A stretch of 64,000 bases of DNA. Origin: Cepaea nemoralis. Lineage: Eukaryota > Mollusca > Gastropoda > Stylommatophora > Helicidae. The notes under the pieces are model-generated. The model worked only from the letters and a program-made list of their open reading frames with translations. It was not told where the DNA came from and did no database searches. Within the stretch, counting starts at the first letter, position 1. Each line of letters opens with the position of its first letter. Of the stretch, positions 14,532 to 29,200 are shown piece by piece. The DNA lies in contig JACEFZ010021772.1 of NCBI GenBank assembly GCA_014155875.1, positions 221,501 through 285,500 on the forward strand, in the 5' to 3' direction. Made by a program: the position numbers and the translations under genes.

Positions 14532-17500
14532 AAAGGGCAGCAAATGTATGACTAGGACACTCCACATCCCGTGTGTTACAGGTACTCTAAAGGGAAGCAA
14601 ATGTCTTACTAGGACATCCCATGTGTTACCGGTACTCTAAAGGGAAGGAAATGTATGACTAGGGCACGCCACATCCCGTGTGTTACCGGTACTCTGAAGG
14701 GAAGCAAATGTATGACTAGGACATCCCGTGTGTTACCGGTTCTCTGAAGGGAAGCAAATGTATGACTAGGACACTCCACATCCCGTATGTTACCTGTACT
14801 CTAAAGGGAAGCAACTGTCTGACTAGAACATCCCATGTGTTACCGGTACTCTAAAGGGAAGCAAATGTATGACTAGGATATCCCGTGTGTTACCAGTACT
14901 CTAAAGGGAAGCAAATGTATGACTAGGACATCCCGTGTGTTACCGGTACTCTAAAGGGAAGCAAATGTATGACTAGGACACTCCACATCCCGTATGTTAC
15001 CGGTACTCTTAAGGGAAGCAAATGTCTGTCTAGGACATCCAGTGTGTTACCGGTACTCTAAATGGAAGCAAATGTATGACTAGGACACTCCACATCCCGT
15101 GTGTTACCGGTACTCTAAAGGGAAGCAAATGTATGACTAGGACACTCCACATCCCGTGTGTTCCCGGTACTCTAAAGGCCAGCAAATGCATGACTATGAC
15201 ACTCCACATCCCGTGTGTTCCCGGTACTCTAAAGGGAAGCAAATGTATGACTAGGACATCCCGTGTGTTACCGGTACTCTAAAGGGAAGCAAATGTATGA
15301 CTAAGACATCCCGTGTGTTACCGGTACTCTAAAGGGAAGCAAATGTATGACTAGGACACTCCACATCCCGTGTGTTACCGGTACTCTAAAGGGAAACAAA
15401 TGTCTGACTAGGACATCCCGTGTGTTACCGGTACTCTAAAGGGAAGCAAATGTATGACTAGGACACTCCACATCCCGTGTGTTACCGGTACTCTAAAGGG
15501 AAACAAATGTCTGACTAGGACATCCAGTGTGTTACCGGTACTCTAAAGGGAAGCAAATGTATGACTAGGACATCCCGTGTGTTACCGGTACTCTAAAGGG
15601 AAGCAAATGTATGACTAGGGCACGCCACATCCCGTGTGTTACCGGTACTCTAAAGGGAAGCAAATATATGACTAGGGCACGCCACATGCCGTGTGTTACC
15701 GGTACTCTAAAGGGAAGCAAATGTATGACTAGGACATCCCGTGTGTTACCGGTACTCTAAAGGGAAGCAAATGTATGACTAAGACATCCCGTGTGTTACC
15801 GGTACTCTAAAGGGAAGCAAATGTATGACTAGGACACTCCACATCCCGTGTGTTACCGGTACTCTAAAGGGAAACAAATGTCTGACTAGGACATCCAGTG
15901 TGTTACCGGTACTCTAAAGGGAAGCAAATGTATGACTAGGACATCCCGTGTGTTACCGGTACTCTAAAGGGAAGCAAATGTATGACTAGGGCACTCCACA
16001 TCCCGTGTGTTACCGGTACTCTAAAGGGAAGCAAATGTATGACTAGGACATCCCGTGTGTTACCGGTACTCTAAAAGAAAGCAAATGTATGACTAGGACA
16101 CTCCACATCCCGTATGTTACCGGTACTCTAAAGGGAAGCAAATGTATGCCTGGGACATTCCGTGTGTTACCGGTACTCTAAAGGGAAGCAAATGTATGAC
16201 TAGGACATCCCGTGTGTTACCGGTACTCTAAAGGGAAGCAAATGTATGACTAGGACATCCCATGTGTTACCGGTACTCTAAAGGGAAGCAAATGTATGAC
16301 TAGGGCACGCCACATCCCGTGTGTTACCGGTACTCTAAAGGGAAGCAAATGTATGACAAGGACACTCCACATCCCGTGTGTTACCGGTACTCTAAAGGGA
16401 AGCAAATATATGACTAGGACATCCCATGTGTTACCGGTACTCTAAAGGGAAGCAAATGTATGACTAGGGCACGCGACATCCCGTGTGTTACCGGTACTCT
16501 AAAGGGAAGCAAATGTATGACTAGGACATCCCATGTGTTACCGGTACTCTAAAGGGCAGCAAATGTATGACTAGGACTCCCGTGTGTTACCGGTACTCTA
16601 AAGGGAAGCAAATGTATGACTAGGACATCCCGTGTGTTACCGGTACTCTAAAGGGAAGCAAATGTATGACTAGGACATCCCATGTGTTACCGGTACTCTA
16701 AAGGGAAGCAAATGTATGACTAGGACACTCCACGTCCCGTATGTTACCGGTACTCTAAAGGGAAGCAAATGTCTGTCTAGGACATCCAGTGTGTTACCGG
16801 TACTCTAAAGGGAAGCAAATGTATGACTAGGACATCCCGTGTGTTACCGGTACTCTAAAGGGAAGCAAATGTATGACTAGGACATCCCGTGTGTTACCGG
16901 TACTCTAAAGGGAAGCAAATGTATGACTAGGACACTCCACATTCCGTGTGTTACCGGTACTTTATAGGGAAACAAATGTCTGACTAGGACATCCAGTGTG
17001 TTACCAGTACTCTAAAGGGAAGCAAATGTATGACTAGGACATCCCGTGTGTTACCGGTACTCTAAAGGGAAGCAAATGTATGACTAGGGCACTCCACATC
17101 CCGTGTGTTACCGGTACTCTAAAGGGAAGCAAATGTATGACTAGGACATCCCATGTGTTACCGGTACTCTAAAGGGAAGCAAATGTATGACTAGGACACT
17201 CCACATCCCGTATGTTACCGGTACTCTAAAGGGAAGCAAATGTCTGTCTAGGACATCCAGTGTGTTACCGGTACTCTAAAGGGAAGCAAATGTATGACTA
17301 GGACATCCCGTGTGTTACCGGTACTCTAAAGGGAAGCAAATGTATGACTAGGGCACGCCACATCCCGTGTGTTACCGGTACTCTAAAGGGAAGCAAATAT
17401 ATGACTAGGGCACGCCACATCCCGTGTGTTACCGGTACTCTAAAGGGAAGCAAATATATGACTAGGACATCCCATGTGTTACCGGTACTCTAAAGGGAAG

Positions 17501-19495
17501 CAAATGTATGACTAGGACACTCCACATCCCGTGTGTTACCGGTACTTTATAGGGAAACAAATGTCTGACTAGGACATCCAGTGTGTTACCGGTACTTTAA
17601 AGGGAAGCAAATGTATGACTAGGACATCCGTGTTTTACCGGTACTCTAAAGGGAAGCAAATGTATGACTAGGGCACTCCACATCCCGTGTGTTACCGGTA
17701 CTCTACAGGGAAGCAAATGTATGACTAGGACATCCCGTGTATTACCGGTACTCTAAAGGGAAGCAAATGTATGACTAGGACACTCCACATCCCGTGTGTT
17801 ACCGGTACTTTATAGGGAAACAAATGTCTGACTAGGACATCCAGTGTGTTACCGGTACTTTAAAGGGAAGCAAATGTATGACTAGGACATCCCGTGTTTT
17901 ACCGGTACTCTAAAGGGAAGCAAATGTATGACTAGGGCACTCCACATCCCGTGTGTTACCGGTACTCTACAGGGAAGCAAATGTATGACTAGGACATCCC
18001 GTGTATTACCGGTACTCTAAAGGGAAGCAAATGCATGACTAGGTTATCCCGTGTGTTACCGGTACTCTAAAGGGAAGCAAATGTATGACTAGGACACTCC
18101 ACATCCCGTATGTTACCGGTACTCTAAAGGGAAGCAAATGTATGACTAGGACATCCCGTGTGTTACCGGTACTCTAAAGAGAAGCAAATGTATGACTAGG
18201 ACATCCCGTGTGTTACAGGTACTATAAAGGGAAGCAAATGTATGACTAGGACACTCCACATCCCGTGTGTTACCGGTACTCTAAAGGGAAGCAAATGTAT
18301 GACTAGGACATCCAGTGTGTTACCGGTACTCTAAAGGGAAGCAAATGTATGACTAGGGCACGCCACATCCCGTGTGTTACCGGTACTCTAAAGGGAAGCA
18401 AATGTATGACTAGGACATCCCATGTGTTACCGGTACTCTAAAGGGAAGCAAATGTATGACTAGGACATCCCGTGTGTTACCAGTACTCTAAAGGGAAGCA
18501 AATGTATGACTAGGACACGCCACATCCCGTGTGTTACCGGTACTCTAAAGGGAAGCAAATGTATGACTAGGACATCCCATGTGTTACCGGTACTCTAAAG
18601 GGAAGCAAATGTATGACTAGGACATCCCATGTGTTACCGGTACTCTAAAGGGAAGCAAATGTATGACTAGGGCACGCCACATCCCGTGTGTTACCGGTAC
18701 TCTAAAGGGAAGCAAATGTATGACTAGGACATCCCATGTGTTACCGATACTCTAAAGGGAAGCAAATGTATGACTAGGACATCCCGTGTGTTACAGGTAC
18801 TCTAAAGGGAAGCAAATGTATGACTAGGACATCCCGTGTGTTACCGGTACTCTAAAGGGAAGCAAATGTATGACTAGGACACTCCACATCCCGTGTGTTA
18901 CCGGTACTCTAAAGGGAAGCAAATATATGACTAGGACATCCAGTGTGTTACCGGTACTCTAAAGGGAAGCAAATGTATGACTAGGACACTCCACATCCCG
19001 TGTGTTACCGGTACTCTAAAGGGAAGCAAATGTATGACTTGGACACTCCACATCCCGTGTGTTATCTGGGGCCTAAAGGGAAGCAAAAGTATGACTAGGG
19101 CACTCCACATCCCGTGTGTTACCGGTACTCTAAAGGGAAGCAAATGTATGACTAGGACATCCCGTGTGTTACCGGTACTCTAAAGGGAAGCAAATGTATG
19201 ACTAGGACACTCCACATCCCGTGTGTTACCGGTACTCTGAAGGGAAACAAATGTCTGACTAGGACATCCCGCGTGTTACCGGTACTCTAAAGGGAAGCAA
19301 ATGTATGACTAGGACATCCCGTGTGTTACCGGTACTCTAAAGGGAAGCAAATGTATGACTAGGGCACGCCACATCCCGTGTGTTACCGGTCTCTAAAGGG
19401 AAGCAAATGTACCGTGTGTTACAGGAACTCTAAAGGGAAGCAAATGCATGACTAGGATACTCAACGTCCCTTGTGTTACCGGGCTATAAAAGGAA
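14532..19495. repeat. Satellite 1: 50/57-bp tandem array, about 90 units
   Basis: Units mix a 50-bp form (GACTAGGACATCCCGTGTG) and a 57-bp form with ACTCCAC or ACGCCAC inserted. Each contains the palindrome TACCGGTA. Variants such as AAACAAATGTCTGAC next to ATCCAGTG recur in multi-unit blocks, which shows higher-order copying. Units degrade at the right edge after 19390. Small ORFs here are artefacts. Confidence 0.95.
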
Positions 19496-19798
19496 GCAAA
19501 GAATAGTTTCACGCCGTACCCAACCACGCAGGCCGTAGGGGACATGAGATGACTTACCAACAAAATGAAATGTTTTATGGCTCAATCAAATCTCAAAAGG
19601 GGGGGGGGGGGGGGGGCTGCTAAATGACTTAATGAAATGGCTGAGTTCGAATTACGTTTAGGAAACTAAACGCCCTACTATCAACTGCCGCAAATGGCTA
19701 GCTGACCGTTGCTCCCGCGACAGAAAACAGCGCAGAGACTAGAGCGAATTGACTAAGAGAGCACCAGAACCCACCCCTTCAGGTTCATAATCAGAAGC
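19496..19798. other. Non-coding spacer with an 18-base poly-G run
   Basis: A G run spans 19599-19616. No coding region or repeat family was recognised in the rest. Confidence 0.6.
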
Positions 19799-20038
19799 AG
19801 ATTCAGTCCGATAAAAACAAAGTAGATTTGGACCAAATATAGTACTCAATTCAAATGAACAAGAATTATAATGTAAATGTCTGTTCGCTGAGCATTAAAA
19901 TTGCGGAAGACACCAAGGAACAAACAAAAAATAATAATAATAATAATAATACGATGACCATTGTATGGCTATATATCGTCCTTCTGTCCGAATGGAACGT
20001 CACATTTGGCGATATAGTTTCCTTCGGCACTGTTTGAG
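19799..20038. mobile_element. TTAA-adjacent MITE-like repeat, copy 1
   Basis: It is homologous to 62802-63024. Both contain AGATTCAGTCC/TGATTCAGTTCC, TTTGGACCAAA, ATTATAATGTAAAT, TATATATCGTC and a 3' end followed by TTAAGAAA. This copy also has an internal (AAT)n expansion. Confidence 0.6.
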
Positions 20039-20239
20039 TTAAGAAATCAACGACTGGGAACAACAATAAAACAGCAAGAAACAAAAAGCAAACCTACAAA
20101 GATGGCAAAAATGGTGAATCAGGGAAACAAGCCTTCAACAGCACAATGCTTTTCCCGGTCAAATCAAGCTACAGCAAGTCAGTGTAGACAAGGGAATCTG
20201 ACAGCACCGCCAACTCATAAAACTATAGTCTACGTGGTA

Positions 20240-23200
20240 CGACATGTAAGGCCTACCTCTTTTTGTTCTCTGTTGTATCTACATGGTATGTCTTGTGAGA
20301 CCTACATCTCTTTCTCTATACTTTACTATATATACATGGTATGTCTTGTGAGGGGCCCCTCTCTAACTCTATTTTCTACTATATCTACATGGTATGTCTT
20401 GTGAGGCATACCTCTCTTACTCTATTCTCTACTATATCTACATGGTATGTCTTGTGAGGGGCCCCTCTCTTACTCTATACTCTACTATATATACATGGTA
20501 TGTCTTGTGAGGCATACCTCTCTTACTCTATTCTCTACTATATCTACATGGTATGTCTTGTGAGGGGCCCCTCTCTTACTCTATACTCTACTATATCTAC
20601 ATGGTATGTCTTGTGAGGGGCCTCTCTCTTACTCTATACTCTACTATATATACATGGTATGTCTTGTGAGGGGCCTCTCTCTTACTCTATACTCTACTAT
20701 ATATACATGGTATGTCTTGTGAGGGGCCCCTCTCTTACTCTATACTCTACTATATATACATGGTATGTCTTGTGAGGGGCCTCTCTCTTACTCTATTCTC
20801 TACTATATATACATGGTATGTCTTGTGAGGCATACCTCTCTTACTCTATACTCTACTATATATACATGGTATGTCTTGTGAGGCCTACCTCTCTTACTCT
20901 ATTCTCTACTATATCTACATGGTATGTCTTGTGAGGGGCCCCTCTCTTACTCTATACTCTACTATATATACATGGTATGTCTTGTGAGGGGCCTCTCTCT
21001 TACTCTATTCTCTACTATATATACATGGTATGTCTTGTGAGGGGCCTCTCTCTTACTCTATACTCTACTATATATACATGGTATGTCTTGTGAGGGGCCC
21101 TCTCTTACTCTATACTCTACTATATATATACATGGTATGTCTTGTGAGGGGCCCCTCTCTTACTCTATTCTCTACTATATATACATGGTATGTCTTGTGA
21201 GGGGCCCCTCTCTTACTCTATACTCTACTATATATATACATGGTGTGTCTTGTGAGGGGCCTCTCTCTTACTCTATTCTCTACTATATATACAAGGTATG
21301 TCTTGTGAGGGGCCCCTCTCTTACTCTATACTCTACTATATATACATGGTATGTCTTGTGAGGGGCCTCTCTCTTACTCTATACTCTACTATATATACAT
21401 GGTATGTCTTGTGAGAGGCCCCTCTCTTACTCTATACTCTACTATATATACATGGTATGTCTTGTGAGGGGCCCCTCTCTTACTCTATTCTCTACTATAT
21501 ATACATGGTATGTCTTGTGACTGGCCTCTCTCTTACTCTATACTCTACTATATATACATGGTATGTCTTGTGAGGGGCCTCTCTCTTACTCTATTCTCTA
21601 CTATATATACATGGTATGTCTTGTGAGGGGCCCCTCTCTTACTCTATACTCTACTATATATACATGGTATGTCTTGTGAGGGGCCCCTCTCTTACTCTAT
21701 TCTCTACTATATCTACATGGTATGTCTTGTGAGTGGCCTCTCTCTTACTCTTATACACTACTCTATATATACATGGTATGTCTTGTGAGGGGCCTCTCTC
21801 TTACTCTATTCTCTACTATATATACATGGTATGTCTTGTGAGGGGCCCCTCTCTTACTCTATACTCTACTATATCTACATGGTATGTCTTGTGAGGGGCC
21901 TCTCTCTTACTCTATACTCTACTATATATATACATGGTATGTCTTGTGAGGGGCCCCTCTCTTACTCTATACTCTACTATATATATACATGGTATGTCTT
22001 GTGAGGGGCCCCTCTCTTACTCTATACTCTACTATATATATACATGGTATGTCTTGTGAGTGGCTCTCTCTTACTCTATACTCTACTATATATATACATG
22101 GTATGTCTGTGAGGGGCCCCTCTCTTACTCTATTCCTCTACTATATCTACATGGTATGTCTTGTGAGGGGGCCCCTCTCTTACTCTATACTCTACTATAT
22201 ATACATGGTATGTCCTTGTGAGGGGCCTCTCTCTTACTCTATACTCTACTATATATACATGGTATGTCTTGTGAGGGGCCCCTCTCTTACTCTATTCTCT
22301 ACTATATATACATGGTATGTCTTGTGAGGGGCCTCTCTCTTACTCTATTCTCTACTATATCTACATGGTATGTCTTGTGAGGGGCCTCTCTCTTACTCTA
22401 TTCTCTACTATATATACATGGTATGTCTTGTGACTGGCCTCTCTCTTACTCTATACTCTACTATATATACATGGTATGTCTTGTGAGAGGCCCCTCTCTT
22501 ACTCTATACTCTACTATATATACATGGTATGTCTTGTGACTGGCCTCTCTCTTACTCTATACTCTACTATATATATACATGGTATGTCTTGTGAGAGGCC
22601 CCTCTCTTACTCTATACTCTACTATATATACATGGTATGTCTTGTGAGGGGCCCCTCTCTTACTCTATTCTCTACTATATATACATGGTATGTCTTGTGA
22701 GGGGCCTCTCTCTTACTCTATTCTCTACTATATATATATGGTATGTCTTGTGACTGGCCTCTCTCTTACTCTATACTCTACTATATATACATGGTATGTC
22801 TTGTGAGGGGCCTCTCTCTTACTCTATTCTCTACTATATATATATGGTATGTCTTGTGACTGGCCTCTCTCTTACTCTATACTCTACTATATATACATGG
22901 TATGTCTTGTGAGGGGCCCCTCTCTTACTCTATTCTCTACTATATATATATGGTATGTCTTGTGACTGGCCTCTCTCTTACTCTATACTCTACTATATAT
23001 ACATGGTATGTCTTGTGAGGGGCCCCTCTCTTACTCTATACTCTACTATATATACATGGTATGTCTTGTGAGGGGCCTCTCTCTTACTCTATACTCTACT
23101 ATATATATACATGGTATGTCTTGTGAGGGGCCCCTCTCTTACTCTATTCTCTACTATATATACATGGTATGTCTTGTGACTGGCCTCTCTCTTACTCTAT

Positions 23201-26200
23201 ACTCTACTATATATACATGGTATGTCTTGTGAGGGGCCCCTCTCTTACTCTATACTCTACTATATCTACATGGTATGTCTTGTGAGGGGCCTCTCTCTTA
23301 CTCTATACTCTACTATATATATACATGGTATGTCTTGTGAGGGGCCCCTCTCTTACTCTATACTCTACTATATATATACATGGTATGTCTTGTGAGGGGC
23401 CCCTCTCTTACTCTATACTCTACTATATATATACATGGTATGTCTTGTGAGTGGCCTCTCTCTTACTCTATACTCTACTATATATATACATGGTATGTCT
23501 TGTGAGGGGCCCCTCTCTTACTCTATTCTCTACTATATCTACATGGTATGTCTTGTGAGGGGCCCCTCTCTTACTCTATACTCTACTATATATACATGGT
23601 ATGTCTTGTGAGGGGCCTCTCTCTTACTCTATACTCTACTATATATACATGGTATGTCTTGTGAGGGGCCCCTCTCTTACTCTATTCTCTACTATATATA
23701 CATGGTATGTCTTGTGAGGGGCCTCTCTCTTACTCTATTCTCTACTATATCTACATGGTATGTCTTGTGAGGGGCCTCTCTCTTACTCTATTCTCTACTA
23801 TATATACATGGTATGTCTTGTGACTGGCCTCTCTCTTACTCTATACTCTACTATATATACATGGTATGTCTTGTGAGAGGCCCCTCTCTTACTCTATACT
23901 CTACTATATATACATGGTATGTCTTGTGACTGGCCTCTCTCTTACTCTATACTCTACTATATATACATGGTATGTCTTGTGAGAGGCCCCTCTCTTACTC
24001 TATTCTCTACTATATATACATGGTATGTCTTGTGAGGGGCCCCTCTCTTACTCTATTCTCTACTATATATACATGGTATGTCTTGTGAGGGGCCTCTCTC
24101 TTACTCTATTCTCTACTATATATACATGGTATGTCTTGTGACTGGCCTCTCTCTTACTCTATACTCTACTATATATATATACATGGTATGTCTTGTGACT
24201 GGCCTCTCTCTTACTCTATTCTCTACTATATATACATGGTATGTCTTGTGAGGGGCCCGTCTCTTACTCTATACTCTACTATATATACATGGTATGTCTT
24301 GTGACTGGCCTCTCTCTTACTCTATTCTCTACTATATATACATGGTATGTCTTGTGACTGGCCTCTCTCTTACTCTATACTCTACTATATATACATGGTA
24401 TGTCTTGTGATGGGCCTCTCTCTTACTCTATTCTCTACTATATATACATGGTATGTCTTGTGAGGGGCCCCTCTCTTACTCTATACTCTACTATATATAC
24501 ATGGTATGTCTTGTTGGGGGCCTCTCTCTTACTCTATTCTCTACTATATATACATGGTATGTCTTGTGAGGGGCCTCTCTCTTACTCTATACTCTACTAT
24601 ATATACATGGTATGTCTTGTGAGGGGCCCCTCTCTTACTCTATACTCTACTATATATACATGGTATGTCTTGTGAGGGGCCTCTCTCTTACTCTATTCTC
24701 TACTATATATACATGGTATGTCTTGTGAGGGGCCCCTCTCTTACTCTATCTCTACTATATACATGGTATGTCTTGTGAGGGGCCCCTCTCTTACTCTATA
24801 CTCTACTATATATATACATGGTATGTCTTGTGAGGGGCCTCTCTCTTACTCTATTCTCTACTATATATACAAGGTATGTCTTGTGAGGGGCCCCTCTCTT
24901 ACTCTATACTCTACTATATATACATGGTATGTCTTGTGAGAGGCCCCTCTCTTACTCTATACTCTACTATATATACATGGTATGTCTTGTGAGGGGCCCC
25001 TCTCTTACTCTATTCTCTACTATATATACATGGTATGTCTTGTGACTGGCCTCTCTCTTACTCTATACTCTACTATATATACATGGTATGTCTTGTGCGG
25101 GCCTCTCTCTTACTCTATTCTCTTACTATATATACATGGTATGTCTTGTGAGGGGCCCCTCTCTTACTCTATACTCTACTATATATACATGGTATTGTCT
25201 TGTGAGGGGCCCCTCTCTTACTCTATTCTCTACTATATCTACATGGTATGTCTTGTGAGTGGACTCTCTCTTACTCTATACTCTACTATATACATGGTAT
25301 GTCTTTGTGAGGGGCCCCTCTCTTACTCTATTCTCTACTATATCTACATGGTATGTCTTGTGAGGGGCCTCTCTCTTTACTCTATACTCTACTATATATA
25401 CATGGTATGTCTGTGAGGGGCCTCTCTCTTACTCTATTCTCTACTATATATACATGTATGTCTTGTGAGGGGCCCCTCTCTTACTCTATACTCTACTATA
25501 TATACATGGTATGTCTTGTGAGGGGCCCCTCTCTTACTCTATACTCTACTATATATACATGGTATGTCTTGTGAGAGGCCCCTCTCTTACTCTATACTCT
25601 ACTATATATACATGGTATGTCTTGTGAGGGGCCCCTCTCTTACTCTATACTCTACTATATATACATGGTATGTCTTTGTGAGAGGCCCCTCTCTTACTCT
25701 ATACTCTACTATATATACCTGGTATGTCTTGTGAGGGGCCCCTCTCTTACTCTATACTCTACTATATATACATGGTATGTCTTGTGAGAGGCCCTCTCTT
25801 ACTCTATACTCTACTATATATACATGGTATGTCTTGTGAGGGCCTCCCTCTCTTACTCTATTCTCTACTATATACATGGTATGTCTTGTGACTGGCCTCT
25901 CTCTTACTCTATTACTCTACTATATATACATGGTATGTCTTGTGAGGGGCCTCTCTCTTACTCTATTCTCTACTATATATACATGGTATGTCTTGTGAGG
26001 GGCCCCTCTCTTACTCTATTCTCTACTATATATACATGGTATGTCTTGTGAGGAGCCCCTCTCTTACTCTATACTCTACTATATATACATGGTATGTCTT
26101 GTGAGGGGGCCCCTCTCTTACTCTATCTCTACTATATATACATGGTATGTCTTTGTGAGGGGCCCCTCTCTACTCTATTCTCTACTATATATACATGGTA

Positions 26201-29200
26201 TGTCTTGTGAGAGCCCCTCTCTTACTCTATACTCTACTATATATACATGGTATGTCTTGTGAGGGGCCTCTCTCTTACTCTATTCTCTACTATATATACA
26301 TGGTATGTCTTGTGAGGGGCCTCTCTCTTACTCTATACTCTACTATATATACATGGTATGTCTTGTGAGGGGCCCCTCTCTTACTCTATTCTCTACTATA
26401 TATACATGGTATGTCTTGTGAGGGGCCTCTCTCTTACTCTATACTCTACTATATATACATGGTATGTCTTGTGAGGGGCCTCCTCTCTTACTCTATTCTC
26501 TACTATATATACATGGTATGTCTTGTGAGGGGCCCCTCTCTTACTCTATACTCTACTATATATACATGGTATGTCTTGTGAGGGGCCCCTCTCTTACTCT
26601 ATACTCTACTATATCTACATGGTATGTCTTGTGAGTGGCCTCTCTCTTACTCTATACTCTACTATATATACATGGTATGTCTTGTGAGGGGCCCCTCTCT
26701 TACTCTATTCTCTACTATATATACATGGTATGTCTTGTGACGGGCCTCTCTCTTACTCTATACTCTACTATATATACATGGTATGTCTTGTGACTGGCCT
26801 CTCTCTTACTCTATACTCTACTATATATACATGGTATGTCTTGTGACTGGCCTCTCTCTTACTCTATTCTCTACTATATATACATGGTATGTCTTGTGAC
26901 TGGCCTCTCTCTTACTCTATTCTCTACTATATATACATGGTATGTCTTGTGAGGGGCCTCTCTCTTACTCTATTCTCTACTATATATACATGGTATGTCT
27001 TGTGAGGGGCCCCTCTCTTACTCTATACTCTACTATATATACATGGTATGTCTTGTGAGGGGCCCCTCTCTTACTCTATACTCTACTATATATACATGGT
27101 ATGTCTTGTGAGTGGCCTCTCTCTTACTCTATACTCTACTATATATACATGGTATGTCTTGTGAGTGGCCTCTCTCTTACTCTATACTCTACTATATATA
27201 CATGGTATGTCTTGTGAGGGGCCTCTCTCTTACTCTATACTCTACTATATATACATGGTATGTCTTGTGACTGGCCTCTCTCTTACTCTATACTCTACTA
27301 TATATACATGGTATGTCTTGTGAGTGGCCTCTCTCTTACTCTATACTCTACTATATATACATGGTATGTCTTGTGAGTGGCCTCTCTCTTACTCTATACT
27401 CTACTATATATACATGGTATGTCTTGTGACTGGCCTCTCTCTTACTCTATTCTCTACTATATATACATGGTATGTCTTGTGAGGGGCCTCTCTCTTACTC
27501 TATTCTCTACTATATATACATGGTATGTCTTGTGAGGGGCCCCTCTCTTACTCTATACTCTACTATATATACATGGTATGTCTTGTGAGGGGCCCCTCTC
27601 TTACTCTATACTCTACTATATCTACATGGTATGTCTTGTGAGGGGCCTCTCTCTTACTCTATACTCTACTATATATACATGGTATGTCTTGTGAGGGGCC
27701 CCTCTCTTACTCTATACTCTACTATATATACATGGTATGTCTTGTGAGGGGCCTCTCTCTTACTCTATTCTCTACTATATATACATGGTATGTCTTGTGA
27801 CTGGCCTCTCTCTTACTCTATTCTCTACTATATATACATGGTATGTCTTGTGAGGGGCCCCTCTCTTACTCTATTCTCTACTATATATACATGGTATGTC
27901 TTGTGACTGGCCTCTCTCTTACTCTATTCTCTACTATATATACATGGTATGTCTTGTGAGGGGCCTCTCTCTTACTCTATTCTCTACTATATATACATGG
28001 TATGTCTTGTGACTGGCCTCTCTCTTACTCTATACTCTACTATATATACATGGTATGTCTTGTGAGTGGCCTCTCTCTTACTCTATACTCTACTATATAT
28101 ACATGGTATGTCTTGTGACTGGCCTCTCTCTTACTCTATACTCTACTATATATACATGGTATGTCTTGTGACTGGCCTCTCTCTTACTCTATACTCTACT
28201 ATATATACATGGTATGTCTTGTGACTGGCCTCTCTCTTACTCTATACTCTACTATATATACATGGTATGTCTTGTGACTGGCCTCTCTCTTACTCTATTC
28301 TCTACTATATATACATGGTATGTCTTGTGACTGGCCTCTCTCTTACTCTATTCTCTACTATATATACATGGTATGTCTTGTGAGGGGCCTCTCTCTTACT
28401 CTATACTCTACTATATATACATGGTATGTCTTGTGAGGGGCCCGTCTCTTACTCTATACTCTACTATATATACATGGTATGTCTTGTGAGGGGCCTCTCT
28501 CTTACTCTATACTCTACTATATATATACATGGTATGTCTTGTGACTGGCCTCTCTCTTACTCTATTCTCTACTATATATATACATGGTATGTCTTGTGAC
28601 TGGCCTCTCTCTTACTCTATTCTCTACTATATATATACCTGGTATGTCTTGTGAGGGGCCCCTCTCTTACTCTATTCTCTACTATATATACATGGTATGT
28701 CTTGTGACTGGCCTCTCTCTTACTCTATACTCTACTATATATACATGGTATGTCTTGTGAGGGGCCCGTCTCTTACTCTATACTCTACTATATATATATG
28801 GTATGTCTTGTGAGGGGCCTCTCTCTTACTCTATACTCTACTATATATACATGGTATGTCTTGTTGGGGGCCTCTCTCTTACTCTATACTCTACTATATA
28901 TATATGGTATGTCTTGTGAGGGGCCCGTCTCTTACTCTATACTCTACTATATATACATGGTATGTCTTGTGAGGGGCCTCTCTCTTACTCTATACTCTAC
29001 TATATATACATGGTATGTCTTGTTGGGGGCCTCTCTCTTACTCTATACTCTACTATATATACATGGTATGTCTTGTGAGGGGCCCGTCTCTTACTCTATA
29101 CTCTACTATATATACATGGTATGTCTTGTGAGGGGCCTCTCTCTTACTCTATTCTCTACTATATATATATGGTATGTCTTGTGAGAGGCCTCTCTCTTAC

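Noticed and set aside
14532..19495. Interspaced 50-bp repeats as a CRISPR-like array
   Set aside because: There are no unique spacers, only tandem satellite units, in a eukaryotic intron-rich context.
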